Assembly (NCBI GenBank): GCA_027324795.1
Contig: DAHVSB010000011.1
Span: 1 to 37,087 of the forward strand
Length of the DNA stretch: 37,087 nucleotides
Source: Alcanivoracaceae bacterium
Lineage (GTDB): Bacteria; Pseudomonadota; Gammaproteobacteria; Pseudomonadales; Alcanivoracaceae
Direction of reading: 5' to 3'
The notes under the pieces are model-generated. The model was not told the DNA's origin. It saw only the letters and a program-made list of their open reading frames with translations, and did not search any database. Positions 28,670-35,046 of this stretch are shown here, piece after piece. Each line of letters opens with the position of its first letter. Positions within the stretch are counted from its first letter, which is position 1. The position numbers and the translations under genes were made by a program.

Positions 28670-29539
28670 ATGGATTGGGATCATTTTCGTTATTTTTTAG
28701 AATTGGCACGGGCTGAGCGTTTAGTCACGGCGGCAAGACGTTTGGGCGTGGATCACACCACAGTGGCTCGACGCGTAAACGCTCTAGAGAAACAGATAGG
28801 GCAGCCTTTATTTTTGCGTACTCCCCAAGGTTATATGCTCACCGAAGCTGGGCGCCATTTATTACCCGCTGCTGAAGCCATGGAAAACGCCTATACCAGC
28901 GTGCACCAGTTACAACCAACGGGAGCCGAGCAACTTTCTGGCCAAGTACGCATTGGTGCCACCGAAGCGTACGGCACCCTTGTATTGTCCAAACAACTTG
29001 CTTTATTGAGTGAGCGTTACCCGCATTTACAAATTGATTTATTGGCCCTCCCCCGTGCCTTGCAATTGTCGCGCAATGAAGCTGATATTGTGATCACCCT
29101 AGAAAGACCTGAAAAAGGTTCTTTCACCATCACCCGCCTTACAGACTACGAATTGCGCCTTTATGCCGCCCCAGATTATTTGGCACAACACGACCCCATT
29201 CGCAGCAAAGAAGATTTAAAAAAACACCGCTTTGTTACCTATGTGGACGACTTGTTGTTTACCCAGGAGCTTAATTTCTTAACCGAGCTTGTGCCTTCGA
29301 GCCATGGTAACTGGCGCAGCACTAGCGTACTGGCACAACAAGAAGCCGTTGCTCATGGCGCTGGGATTGCCATACTGCCCACCTTTGCCGCGAAAAACGA
29401 CCAACGCCTAGTGCCAGTATTACAACCAGAGATAGCTTTTACTCGCACATTTTGGATGCTAATGCCCACGGAGCTTAAGGGGCTTTCGCGCATGCGCATT
29501 ACTTGGGAGTTTTTGCGCGATATAAACACTGCCAATTAA
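28670..29539 (+). CDS. LysR family transcriptional regulator, divergent from mmsA
   Basis: The 289-residue protein has an N-terminal winged helix-turn-helix (MDWDHFRYFLELARAERL, then AARRLGVDHTTVARRVNALE at about 22-41) and a C-terminal periplasmic-binding-like effector domain. The ATG at 28670 matches the usual LysR start; upstream codons of the open frame do not. Divergence from the valine operon suggests it controls mmsA-mmsB and the downstream genes, perhaps responding to a pathway intermediate such as 3-hydroxyisobutyrate (inference). Pseudomonas uses the AraC-type MmsR for the equivalent operon. Confidence 0.88.
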   Translation: MDWDHFRYFLELARAERLVTAARRLGVDHTTVARRVNALEKQIGQPLFLRTPQGYMLTEAGRHLLPAAEAMENAYTSVHQLQPTGAEQLSGQVRIGATEAYGTLVLSKQLALLSERYPHLQIDLLALPRALQLSRNEADIVITLERPEKGSFTITRLTDYELRLYAAPDYLAQHDPIRSKEDLKKHRFVTYVDDLLFTQELNFLTELVPSSHGNWRSTSVLAQQEAVAHGAGIAILPTFAAKNDQRLVPVLQPEIAFTRTFWMLMPTELKGLSRMRITWEFLRDINTAN

Positions 29540-29581
29540 TCATGGTGTTCACATAAAAGTAATACTATGCTTATTTTGTTA

Positions 29582-29597
29582 AATAGTCTTCACTATT
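29582..29597. promoter_or_regulatory. Small perfect palindrome upstream of the trpB-like gene
   Basis: AATAGT-CTTC-ACTATT is a perfect 6-bp inverted repeat with a 4-bp spacer, 34 bp before the trpB-like ATG and 43 bp after the LysR stop. It may be an operator or an mRNA hairpin. No clear promoter elements were found around it. Confidence 0.3.
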
Positions 29598-29630
29598 GAA
29601 GCGTGCCGTTCTATTTGAAAGAGAGACACC

Positions 29631-30839
29631 ATGAGCAATACTCCATCTTTTGCCGCCATGCCTAACGAGGAAGGTTTTTTCGGCCCTTACGGTGGCCAGT
29701 TGGTTCCCCCCGAACTCAAAGCCATTATGGATGACATTAATCAGGCATATGAAACCATCCGCAACAAGGATTCTTTTAAAACAGAGTTAGCAGATTTGTT
29801 TGCCCACTATGTGGGCCGCCCTAGCCCTATTTTCCATGCTAAGCGCTTAAGCCAAAAGTTAGGCGGCGCGCAGATTCATCTCAAGCGTGAGGATTTAAAC
29901 CACACTGGCGCGCATAAAATCAACCACTGCCTTGGCGAAGCATTGCTAGCAAAATACATGGGTAAAACCAAAGTCTTAGCAGAAACGGGTGCTGGCCAGC
30001 ACGGCGTCGCCTTAGCCACAGCCTGCGCCTTGGTAGGCATTCCCTGTGAAATTCACATGGGCCAAAGCGATATTGTCAAAGAACACCCTAACGTTACCAA
30101 AATGAAAATCCTAGGTGCTACCTTAGTACCCGTTACCCAGGGTGCCGCTACGCTAAAAGAAGCCGTGGACAGCGCCTTTGAAGAGTACCTCAAAGACCCT
30201 CAACACTTTTTTTATGCCATTGGTTCTGTGGTGGGCCCTCACCCTTTCCCTAAAATGGTGCGTGATTTCCAATCTATTATTGGTAAAGAAGCCCGCCAGC
30301 AGTTTTTAACCCAACACAACACCTTGCCGAATTACATTGCCGCTTGTGTGGGTGGCGGCTCTAACGCCATTGGTATGTTTACTGCGTTTTTAAATGACTC
30401 AGCCGTAAAACTAGTGGGCGTTGAACCTGCCGGTGAAGGGTTAAACACCCAACGTCATTCAGCCACTTTAACCAAAGGTAAGCCGGGCGAAATTCATGGC
30501 ATGGCGTGCTATGTTTTAGCCGACGATGAAGGCAACCCCGCTGAGGTGCACTCTATTGCTTCTGGGCTGGATTACCCTGGCGTGGGGCCGCAACATAGCT
30601 ATTTAAAAGATATAGGCCGCGTGGATTATCACAGCGTAACCGATGAAGAATGCTTAAACGCCTTTATGGAGCTTTCCCGTGTTGAAGGTATTATTCCTGC
30701 GCTAGAAAGTGCTCATGCGGTGGCGTGGGCCATGCGCGAAGCACCCAAGCATGGCAGCGATGTGAATATCTTAGTCAACCTATCAGGCCGCGGCGACAAA
30801 GATGCTGACTATGTTGCTGAACGTTTAGGCTTGGCATAG
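29631..30839 (+). CDS. trpB: Stand-alone tryptophan synthase beta-like PLP enzyme
   Basis: TrpB joins indole and serine to make tryptophan, using pyridoxal phosphate. The 402-residue protein keeps the TrpB1 core: [16 protein letters not shown] with the PLP lysine Lys96, [11 protein letters not shown] with the catalytic glutamate, [14 protein letters not shown], the phosphate loop [11 protein letters not shown], and NLSGRGDKD. There is no trpA or other trp gene nearby, and its flanks are a LysR gene and a convergent NlpC/P60 gene. Some positions differ from usual TrpB1 ([12 protein letters not shown] near the N-terminus, [15 protein letters not shown] where YMGAKD-type sequence is common). It may be an extra TrpB that salvages indole or makes another beta-substituted amino acid. 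Confidence 0.85.
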   Translation: MSNTPSFAAMPNEEGFFGPYGGQLVPPELKAIMDDINQAYETIRNKDSFKTELADLFAHYVGRPSPIFHAKRLSQKLGGAQIHLKREDLNHTGAHKINHCLGEALLAKYMGKTKVLAETGAGQHGVALATACALVGIPCEIHMGQSDIVKEHPNVTKMKILGATLVPVTQGAATLKEAVDSAFEEYLKDPQHFFYAIGSVVGPHPFPKMVRDFQSIIGKEARQQFLTQHNTLPNYIAACVGGGSNAIGMFTAFLNDSAVKLVGVEPAGEGLNTQRHSATLTKGKPGEIHGMACYVLADDEGNPAEVHSIASGLDYPGVGPQHSYLKDIGRVDYHSVTDEECLNAFMELSRVEGIIPALESAHAVAWAMREAPKHGSDVNILVNLSGRGDKDADYVAERLGLA

Positions 30840-30844
30840 TTCTG

Positions 30845-31357
30845 CTAAGGCATAAAACGCTTAGCGGCTAAATAGACCTTTTGCCAGTAAGGTGAATTTA
30901 GCTCATCTAAGCGTACGGTGCCACCAGTGGAAGGGGCGTGAACAAAACGCTCCTCCCCCACGTAAATTCCTGCATGGCTCACTTGTTTGCCGCCATTAGT
31001 AGCGAAAAACACCACATCTCCGCTTCGCAATTGCCTTCGGCCCACAGAACTTCCGCCCTGAGCCCACATTTGCTGCGTTGTGCGCGGCAAGCTTACATTT
31101 GCAGATTGCTCAAACACATAACGAATCAAACCACTGCAATCAAAGCCAGAGTCAGGCGTATTTCCGCCCCAACGATAGGGTGTGCCCACCAACCCAATCG
31201 CGTGCATTAGCACGTCTTCTGGGCGAGGTGTATAACCTGAGGCGGCGTCGCTTTGCTCCCACAACGAATGAGACGAGCTTGTGTTCTCAACGGTTCCATG
31301 GTGCGTTGCACAACCTGCTAACAATACAGCCAAGCTTAATCCAAGAAATGGTCGCAT
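30845..31357 (-). CDS. NlpC/P60 family lipoprotein (peptidoglycan endopeptidase-like)
   Basis: From the ATG at 31357 the product has 170 residues: a lipoprotein signal with lipobox LAGC (Cys16), a short linker, and an NlpC/P60 cysteine peptidase domain (about 46-168). The catalytic triad is visible as Cys74 (GFDCSGLIRY), His128 (VSHAGIYVG) and His140 (FVHAPS). It resembles MepS/NlpC-type murein endopeptidases that cut stem-peptide crosslinks. An open frame extends to 31498 but lies over the upstream gene and lacks a signal; the chosen start gives a clean lipoprotein and begins 4 bp after that gene's stop. Confidence 0.88.
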   Translation of the reverse strand: MRPFLGLSLAVLLAGCATHHGTVENTSSSHSLWEQSDAASGYTPRPEDVLMHAIGLVGTPYRWGGNTPDSGFDCSGLIRYVFEQSANVSLPRTTQQMWAQGGSSVGRRQLRSGDVVFFATNGGKQVSHAGIYVGEERFVHAPSTGGTVRLDELNSPYWQKVYLAAKRFMP

Positions 31358-31361
31358 ATAG

Positions 31362-31835
31362 CTACCCGTAAACATATCCGCGTGTGTACACCGCCACCAA
31401 GGTGCTCGTGAGCGCCACCAACAACAAAACGCCTTGCTGTCGACGGGCAGTTTGCCACGGTACCGGCCAACGGCTTTTATGAGTGGGCGTTGCTTCAAGC
31501 AACATTAACCAACCATTGGCTAGCCACAATAACAAGAGGCCTGAAATATTGGGGAAAAATTGTGCAATAAATACCAATATCAGCGGCAGCCCTAGTGCTT
31601 TTTGTGTGCCATCTTGTACTTGGTTTTGACGCGCTGCAGAAAAGTAAATACTGCACATGGACAGCAGATACAACCCTGTTAGCCCATTAAAAAAACGCGT
31701 TATTAATAGTCGCTGCTCCCCCGTTGGTACCCAAATACCCACGCTGATTATTACTAGCAACAGGACCAGTACTAAGTGCGCAACGACCAAAAAGCGCAAC
31801 TGTTTTGGTAGGCCTTGCCCTTGTTCTAAACGCAT
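31362..31835 (-). CDS. Small integral membrane protein of unknown function
   Basis: I do not recognise the family. The 157-residue product has a short basic start, then about four hydrophobic segments: about 13-36 (FLVVAHLVLVLLLVIISVGIW), 50-65, 80-112 (LPLILVFIAQFFPNISGLLL) and 133-151. There is no signal peptidase site and no obvious catalytic residue. It has a GAGGA ribosome site and lies 15 bp after the cardiolipin synthase gene and 4 bp before the NlpC/P60 gene, so the three probably form one transcript for envelope functions. Confidence 0.75.
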   Translation of the reverse strand: MRLEQGQGLPKQLRFLVVAHLVLVLLLVIISVGIWVPTGEQRLLITRFFNGLTGLYLLSMCSIYFSAARQNQVQDGTQKALGLPLILVFIAQFFPNISGLLLLWLANGWLMLLEATPTHKSRWPVPWQTARRQQGVLLLVALTSTLVAVYTRGYVYG

Positions 31836-31850
31836 ATATTTTCCTCTAAG

Positions 31851-33314
31851 TTATAAATAGGGTTCTAGCACATAAGCTAGACCATTGCGTAGCCGCTTAA
31901 AGTAATTCTTTTCGCGCACTGTGTGTGCATTTAATCGTACCGCTCCTTGCAACCGATAATTTATTTGCGCATTCAACTGCCCCGCAAGGTGTGCGTCATA
32001 GGCTTCAACATCAAATTCAAAATTTAGCCGCAAGCTACGAGCATCCCAGTTTCCAGAACCAAACATGACCCATTTGCCATCCACCGTCATTACTTTGGTG
32101 TGGTCGAAAGGGGGGGCCACAAAATACACTTCGCAGCCATCATTCACTAGCCAGGGTAGCAAGTGCATAGAAGCCCAGTGCACAAATCGCATGTTATTTT
32201 TCTGCGGCAAAATAATTTGCACACGCACTCCTCGCAAAGCAGCTAACTCAATCGCGGTTAGCAAGGTTTGGTCAGGCACAAAATAAGGCGTCATAATGCG
32301 AATTTCATGCTGAGCACTACCGATAGCAGCAAGCAGCACTAAGCGCCGTTTACCCAAATCCGCATCAGGGCCAGCGCTAATACCACGGGCCAGTGTCACG
32401 CCCACTTGCTGCGAGCCAGCATAGGCTGCATTAAGCCCTTCACGACGGGTAAAATACCAATCTGCCGTAAAACTGCTAAGCAAATGTGCCACTACTGGTC
32501 CCTCAACTTTCATGTGCATATCTAGGGTTTGTGGCGGCGAACTAATATAGCCCGCACGAATATTCATCCCCCCTGTAAAACCCACCTGCCTATCCACCAC
32601 CATGATTTTGCGGTGGTTACGCAGATTCATATAGGGCATGCGCCAGGGCGCTAAGGAATATAAAAATCGCTCCGTGGTGACACGGCGGCGGCGCATACGA
32701 CGCACCACCGGTGGAAAGGAATATAAGGAACCCATGCCATCAACAAGTACGCGTACTTTTACACCACGTTTTACCGCTCTCGACAAGGCCTCCACCATGG
32801 GTTTTCCGGCACTATCATTACCAAAAATATAAGTGGTCATAAACACGGATTCTTCCGCATTATCGATGGCCTTTAACATGCTGGCATAGGCGCGCGGGGC
32901 ATCCATGGGCGTAATCCGATTCCCTCCTAGCAAAGGGTTACCCGTCAAACGTTCAGTTAGCTCCGCTAGCGTAAGCAAATGTTCACTATCAGGTTTTGTG
33001 GCTAATTTATTGGTGTAACTCTTAATATCAAATAGCTCGTCTTCACCCACCAATTGCTGAGCCCGCCGCTGAATACGGTTTACCCCCATCATGAGATAAA
33101 GCACTGATCCCACAAAGGGAACCAGCCAAATTAAACCAAGCCAAGCAGCTGCAGAACGAGGGTCACGTTTATTTAAAACCGCGTGAGACATCATGGCTAT
33201 TGCCAATGCAAAGCCCACCACCGCCACCCAGCCAGGCCAATACACAGCCAAGTGCTCAGACATTAGTAACCAAAGCTGCTGAAGCCACCTTTCTAGCTTT
33301 TGTTCTAACGGCAC
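31851..33314 (-). CDS. cls: Cardiolipin synthase (phospholipase D superfamily)
   Basis: Makes cardiolipin from two phosphatidylglycerol molecules at the inner membrane. The 487-residue protein has two N-terminal membrane segments (about 24-46 and 56-77, the second containing SAAAWLGLIWLVPFVGSVLYL), then two phospholipase D domains with intact HKD motifs: His234/Lys236/Asp241 (NHRKIMVVD) and His405/Lys407/Asp412 (DHTKVMTVD, followed by GSGNWDARS). The layout fits the bacterial ClsA type. The start is GTG with a GGGAG site 6 nt upstream. Confidence 0.92.
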   Translation of the reverse strand: MPLEQKLERWLQQLWLLMSEHLAVYWPGWVAVVGFALAIAMMSHAVLNKRDPRSAAAWLGLIWLVPFVGSVLYLMMGVNRIQRRAQQLVGEDELFDIKSYTNKLATKPDSEHLLTLAELTERLTGNPLLGGNRITPMDAPRAYASMLKAIDNAEESVFMTTYIFGNDSAGKPMVEALSRAVKRGVKVRVLVDGMGSLYSFPPVVRRMRRRRVTTERFLYSLAPWRMPYMNLRNHRKIMVVDRQVGFTGGMNIRAGYISSPPQTLDMHMKVEGPVVAHLLSSFTADWYFTRREGLNAAYAGSQQVGVTLARGISAGPDADLGKRRLVLLAAIGSAQHEIRIMTPYFVPDQTLLTAIELAALRGVRVQIILPQKNNMRFVHWASMHLLPWLVNDGCEVYFVAPPFDHTKVMTVDGKWVMFGSGNWDARSLRLNFEFDVEAYDAHLAGQLNAQINYRLQGAVRLNAHTVREKNYFKRLRNGLAYVLEPYL

Positions 33315-33562
33315 TCTTCACTCCCTTTTGTTGAATTTATCAGTGTATTCTGCCTAACTTGCGAACGACACAGCCATAGCTTACCTAGATGTACAAAGCT
33401 TTGAAGTCTATCGCGCATAAAACAAGTGACAAGTGCCGTAAAACCTATTACAAATAGCACTTGTTATCCTAGAGTAAGTAACGCAGTCCTAGGGCAAGCG
33501 CCACCCACTCACTTTATAAGGGGTTGGCATACATCAAGACGATTTATGAGCAAAACAGTACC

Positions 33563-33724
33563 ATGAAACGCCGGCAGTTCGACGACTACGATCCCAATGA
33601 GTGGGAAGAAGACAATAAACACCGCCAAAAAAAGCGCCGCGACGATAAACGCCGTCGCCGCGAGGGGTCAGAAACACATCCACACCATCCCAGCCCTCAG
33701 GAAGACTATTACGAAGAAGAGTAA
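33563..33724 (+). CDS. Small charge-segregated protein, function unknown
   Basis: The predicted 53-residue product is almost entirely charged: an acidic/aromatic N-terminal part (FDDYDPNEWEEDN), a basic centre (KHRQKKRRDDKRRRR), a His/Pro-rich stretch (THPHHPSP) and an acidic tail (EDYYEEE). No membrane segment or known domain is visible. The ATG at 33563 lacks a good ribosome site; a TTG at 33524 in the same frame, just after AAGGGG, would add 13 residues. It stands alone between cls (divergent) and the Smr gene. Low complexity makes chance coding possible, but the alternation of charge blocks looks selected. Confidence 0.5.
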   Translation: MKRRQFDDYDPNEWEEDNKHRQKKRRDDKRRRREGSETHPHHPSPQEDYYEEE

Positions 33725-33739
33725 CCACTAGCTAATTCT

Positions 33740-33775
33740 GGGCTAGCGGCTGAACAATTTTACATCCGCTAGCCC
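33740..33775. other. Hairpin between the small protein gene and the Smr gene
   Basis: GGGCTAGCGG and CCGCTAGCCC form a perfect 10-bp stem with a 16-nt loop, 15 bp after the stop of the small gene. No T-run follows on either side, so it is not a canonical terminator; it may be a transcript-end or processing structure, or a protein-binding palindrome. Confidence 0.5.
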
Positions 33776-33839
33776 TAAGCTGCTCTTGCATCATGATTCA
33801 GGTATGATGGCGCCGTACCATAGGAACAGGAATACCGCC

Positions 33840-34412
33840 ATGGATTATGATGACAACAATATTTTTCGCAGTGCCATGGGCGATGTTAAACCCCTCACAC
33901 CGGACGATCGTGTGCGCTTGCAAGCAAAAGCCGAGCCCACCATAGCTCAACTCGAACGCCGACGTACTGCCCAAGGAATTAATCCCCTTGATAAAAACCC
34001 ATTAACCATCCCAGAAGAGCTTGAGGATGTGGGCCCCCACGATATCATCGGTTGGAAAGACAACGGCATACAGGAAGGTGTTTACCGCAAACTAAGACTC
34101 GGGCGCTACCCTATCCAAGCGCGCCTAGATTTGCACCGCAAAACCTTAAAAGAAGCCCGCCAAGAACTGGATGATTTTTTGCGCCAAGCCCATGAAGCCA
34201 GCTTACGCACAGTGCAAGTTACCCACGGCAAAGGCTACCACAGCCCCACCCCCGCACGGTTAAAAAAATATGTGCTGCATTGGCTAGAAGAACACCCACT
34301 CTCCATGGCGTACCACAGCTGCCAACCGCAACACGGCGGTGCCGGCAGCGCCTATGTGTTAGTTAAAAAGTCACCGCAGGACAAGCAGAAGAATAAAGAG
34401 ATATATAACTAG
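33840..34412 (+). CDS. Smr-domain protein (SmrA/YdaL-like, possible nuclease)
   Basis: Smr domains are nuclease-like modules; relatives act on DNA or on mRNA at stalled ribosomes. From the ATG at 33840 (AGGA site about 9 nt before) the product has 190 residues: a charged, helical N-terminal region (1-90) and a C-terminal Smr domain (about 92-176) with LDLHRKTLKEAR, VTHGKGYHS at 127-135, and QPQHGGAGSAYVLVKK. The HGKG and HGGAG-YV motifs fit the SmrA/YdaL branch more than SmrB. The frame is open to 33786, with upstream ATG codons that lack ribosome sites. The stop is followed immediately by the repeat-rich region. Confidence 0.87.
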   Translation: MDYDDNNIFRSAMGDVKPLTPDDRVRLQAKAEPTIAQLERRRTAQGINPLDKNPLTIPEELEDVGPHDIIGWKDNGIQEGVYRKLRLGRYPIQARLDLHRKTLKEARQELDDFLRQAHEASLRTVQVTHGKGYHSPTPARLKKYVLHWLEEHPLSMAYHSCQPQHGGAGSAYVLVKKSPQDKQKNKEIYN

Positions 34413-34497
34413 TGTTGCCCTTACACCGGGCGGGTGCTCGGCTCTCGTGCCGAGGGGCACCACTCAACGAATTCTAAATTAACATCACCGCGAGCAA

Positions 34498-34560
34498 GCA
34501 CTGCGAAATCACTATTTTTTTGCGGAAGAGCACGCAAAAGAAATAGTGGTTTCTCCGTGC
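34498..34560. repeat. AT-rich long inverted repeat, copy 1
   Basis: AAATCACTATTTTTTTGCG (34506-34524) pairs with the arm at 34533-34552 around an 8-nt loop GAAGAGCA; this copy has one G and one extra base in the A-run of the right arm. Outer flanks GCAC and GTGC extend the pairing. An almost identical copy lies at 37013-37074. T-runs on both strands could let it act as a bidirectional terminator between convergent genes. Confidence 0.8.
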
Positions 34561-34574
34561 CTTCTCACCGGTGG

Positions 34575-34720
34575 CTCTAAGATAAATCGGGTTGGTGGAA
34601 TGTGGGGGATGTTGGTGCCACTAAGTTAGGTTCTAGCAAGGGCGTAGCCAATTGCTTGAAACAACAATCCCGCACAAAACCAACATTCTCATACCCACCC
34701 GCACCCGATTTGTCTTAGAG
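34575..34720. repeat. 146-bp imperfect palindrome, MITE-like
   Basis: Terminal inverted repeats of 18 bp (34575-34592 and 34703-34720, beginning CTCTAAGA and ending TCTTAGAG) differ at one position. Weaker pairing continues inward (GGGGGATGTTGGT against CCAACATTCTC). No open frame of note lies inside, and I see no clear target duplication. The size and layout resemble ERIC or MITE elements. Confidence 0.6.
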
Positions 34721-34740
34721 GCTACAGTGAATAGGCTGGA

Positions 34741-34787
34741 AGAAATGGGCCCCACCAACGAAAACCATGTTGGTGGGGCCCATTTCT
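34741..34787. repeat. Perfect 19-bp GC-rich hairpin
   Basis: AGAAATGGGCCCCACCAAC pairs perfectly with its complement at 34769-34787 around the loop GAAAACCAT. It stands between the 146-bp palindrome and the 70-bp tandem repeats. There is no T-run, so it may be an extruding DNA or stable RNA structure. Confidence 0.75.
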
Positions 34788-34926
34788 GCAAGCTTGCTTG
34801 CGTTGAAGGATATTAAGAGCACCTGGTAGCGGGAACCCGCTCGGTTCAAGAGCCCGTGCAAGCTTGCTTGTGATAGAGGACTTTAAGAACTCTCGGTAGC
34901 GGGAACCTACGCGGTTCCGCGTACTC
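34787..34926. repeat. Two 70-bp tandem units with REP-like GTAG hairpins
   Basis: TGCAAGCTTGCTTG begins at 34787 and again at 34857, followed in both by a TTAAGA segment and GGTAGCGGGAACC (34825-34837 and 34895-34907). GTAG followed by a GC palindrome (for example GCGGGAACC...GGTTCCGC at 34899-34920) is the layout of REP elements mobilised by RAYT transposases. A diverged third unit sharing TTAAGAACTC continues from about 34927. Confidence 0.6.
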
Positions 34927-35035
34927 GCAGTGCTTATTGCTGATGTTGTATGTTAAGAACTCGTTGCGTGGCACCACCCGGTGCTAGGGGCCCTTGCCTG
35001 CTCGGCACAAGAGCCGAGGTTTCCGCCTAGCGCAA
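34925..35035 (-). repeat. Inverted copy of the intergenic repeat next to the MFS gene
   Basis: Read on the minus strand, this stretch has the small hairpin CTCGGCTCTTGTGCCGAG (35001-35018), CCCTAGCACCG, GGTGCCACGCAACG, and a 35-bp core (34925-34959) identical to 36987-37021 on the plus strand. It therefore faces the copy beyond ytoQ in inverted orientation. Confidence 0.75.
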
Positions 35036-35046
35036 GAAGCCATCGC

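Larger units (their letters stand above)
34417..35035. repeat. Non-coding mosaic of hairpins and repeats between convergent genes
   Basis: The 634 bp between the convergent Smr and MFS genes contain no plausible gene. In order they hold a small CTCGGC hairpin (34437-34454), a long AT-rich inverted repeat (34498-34560), a 146-bp imperfect palindrome (34575-34720), a near 19-bp perfect GC-rich hairpin (34741-34787), a 70-bp tandem repeat with GTAG-hairpin units (34787-34926), and an inverted copy of the first modules (34925-35035). Parts recur at 36932-37087. The make-up recalls BIME/REP or MITE-type intergenic elements; no transposase gene is present. Confidence 0.75.

Noticed and set aside
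34575-34720. Integron attC-like site
   Set aside because: The palindrome lacks the GTTRRRY / RYYYAAC core pair, and the neighbouring genes are ordinary chromosomal genes, not cassettes.
34741-34787. Rho-independent terminator
   Set aside because: The stem is strong but neither strand has a T-run directly after it.
34787-34990. Possible CRISPR array
   Set aside because: Repeats are tandem 70-bp units with diverging sequence and no uniform spacer pattern, and no cas genes are present.
34413-35046. Retron or other reverse-transcriptase-linked structured RNA
   Set aside because: No reverse transcriptase or effector gene lies in the window; hairpins alone do not support the call.
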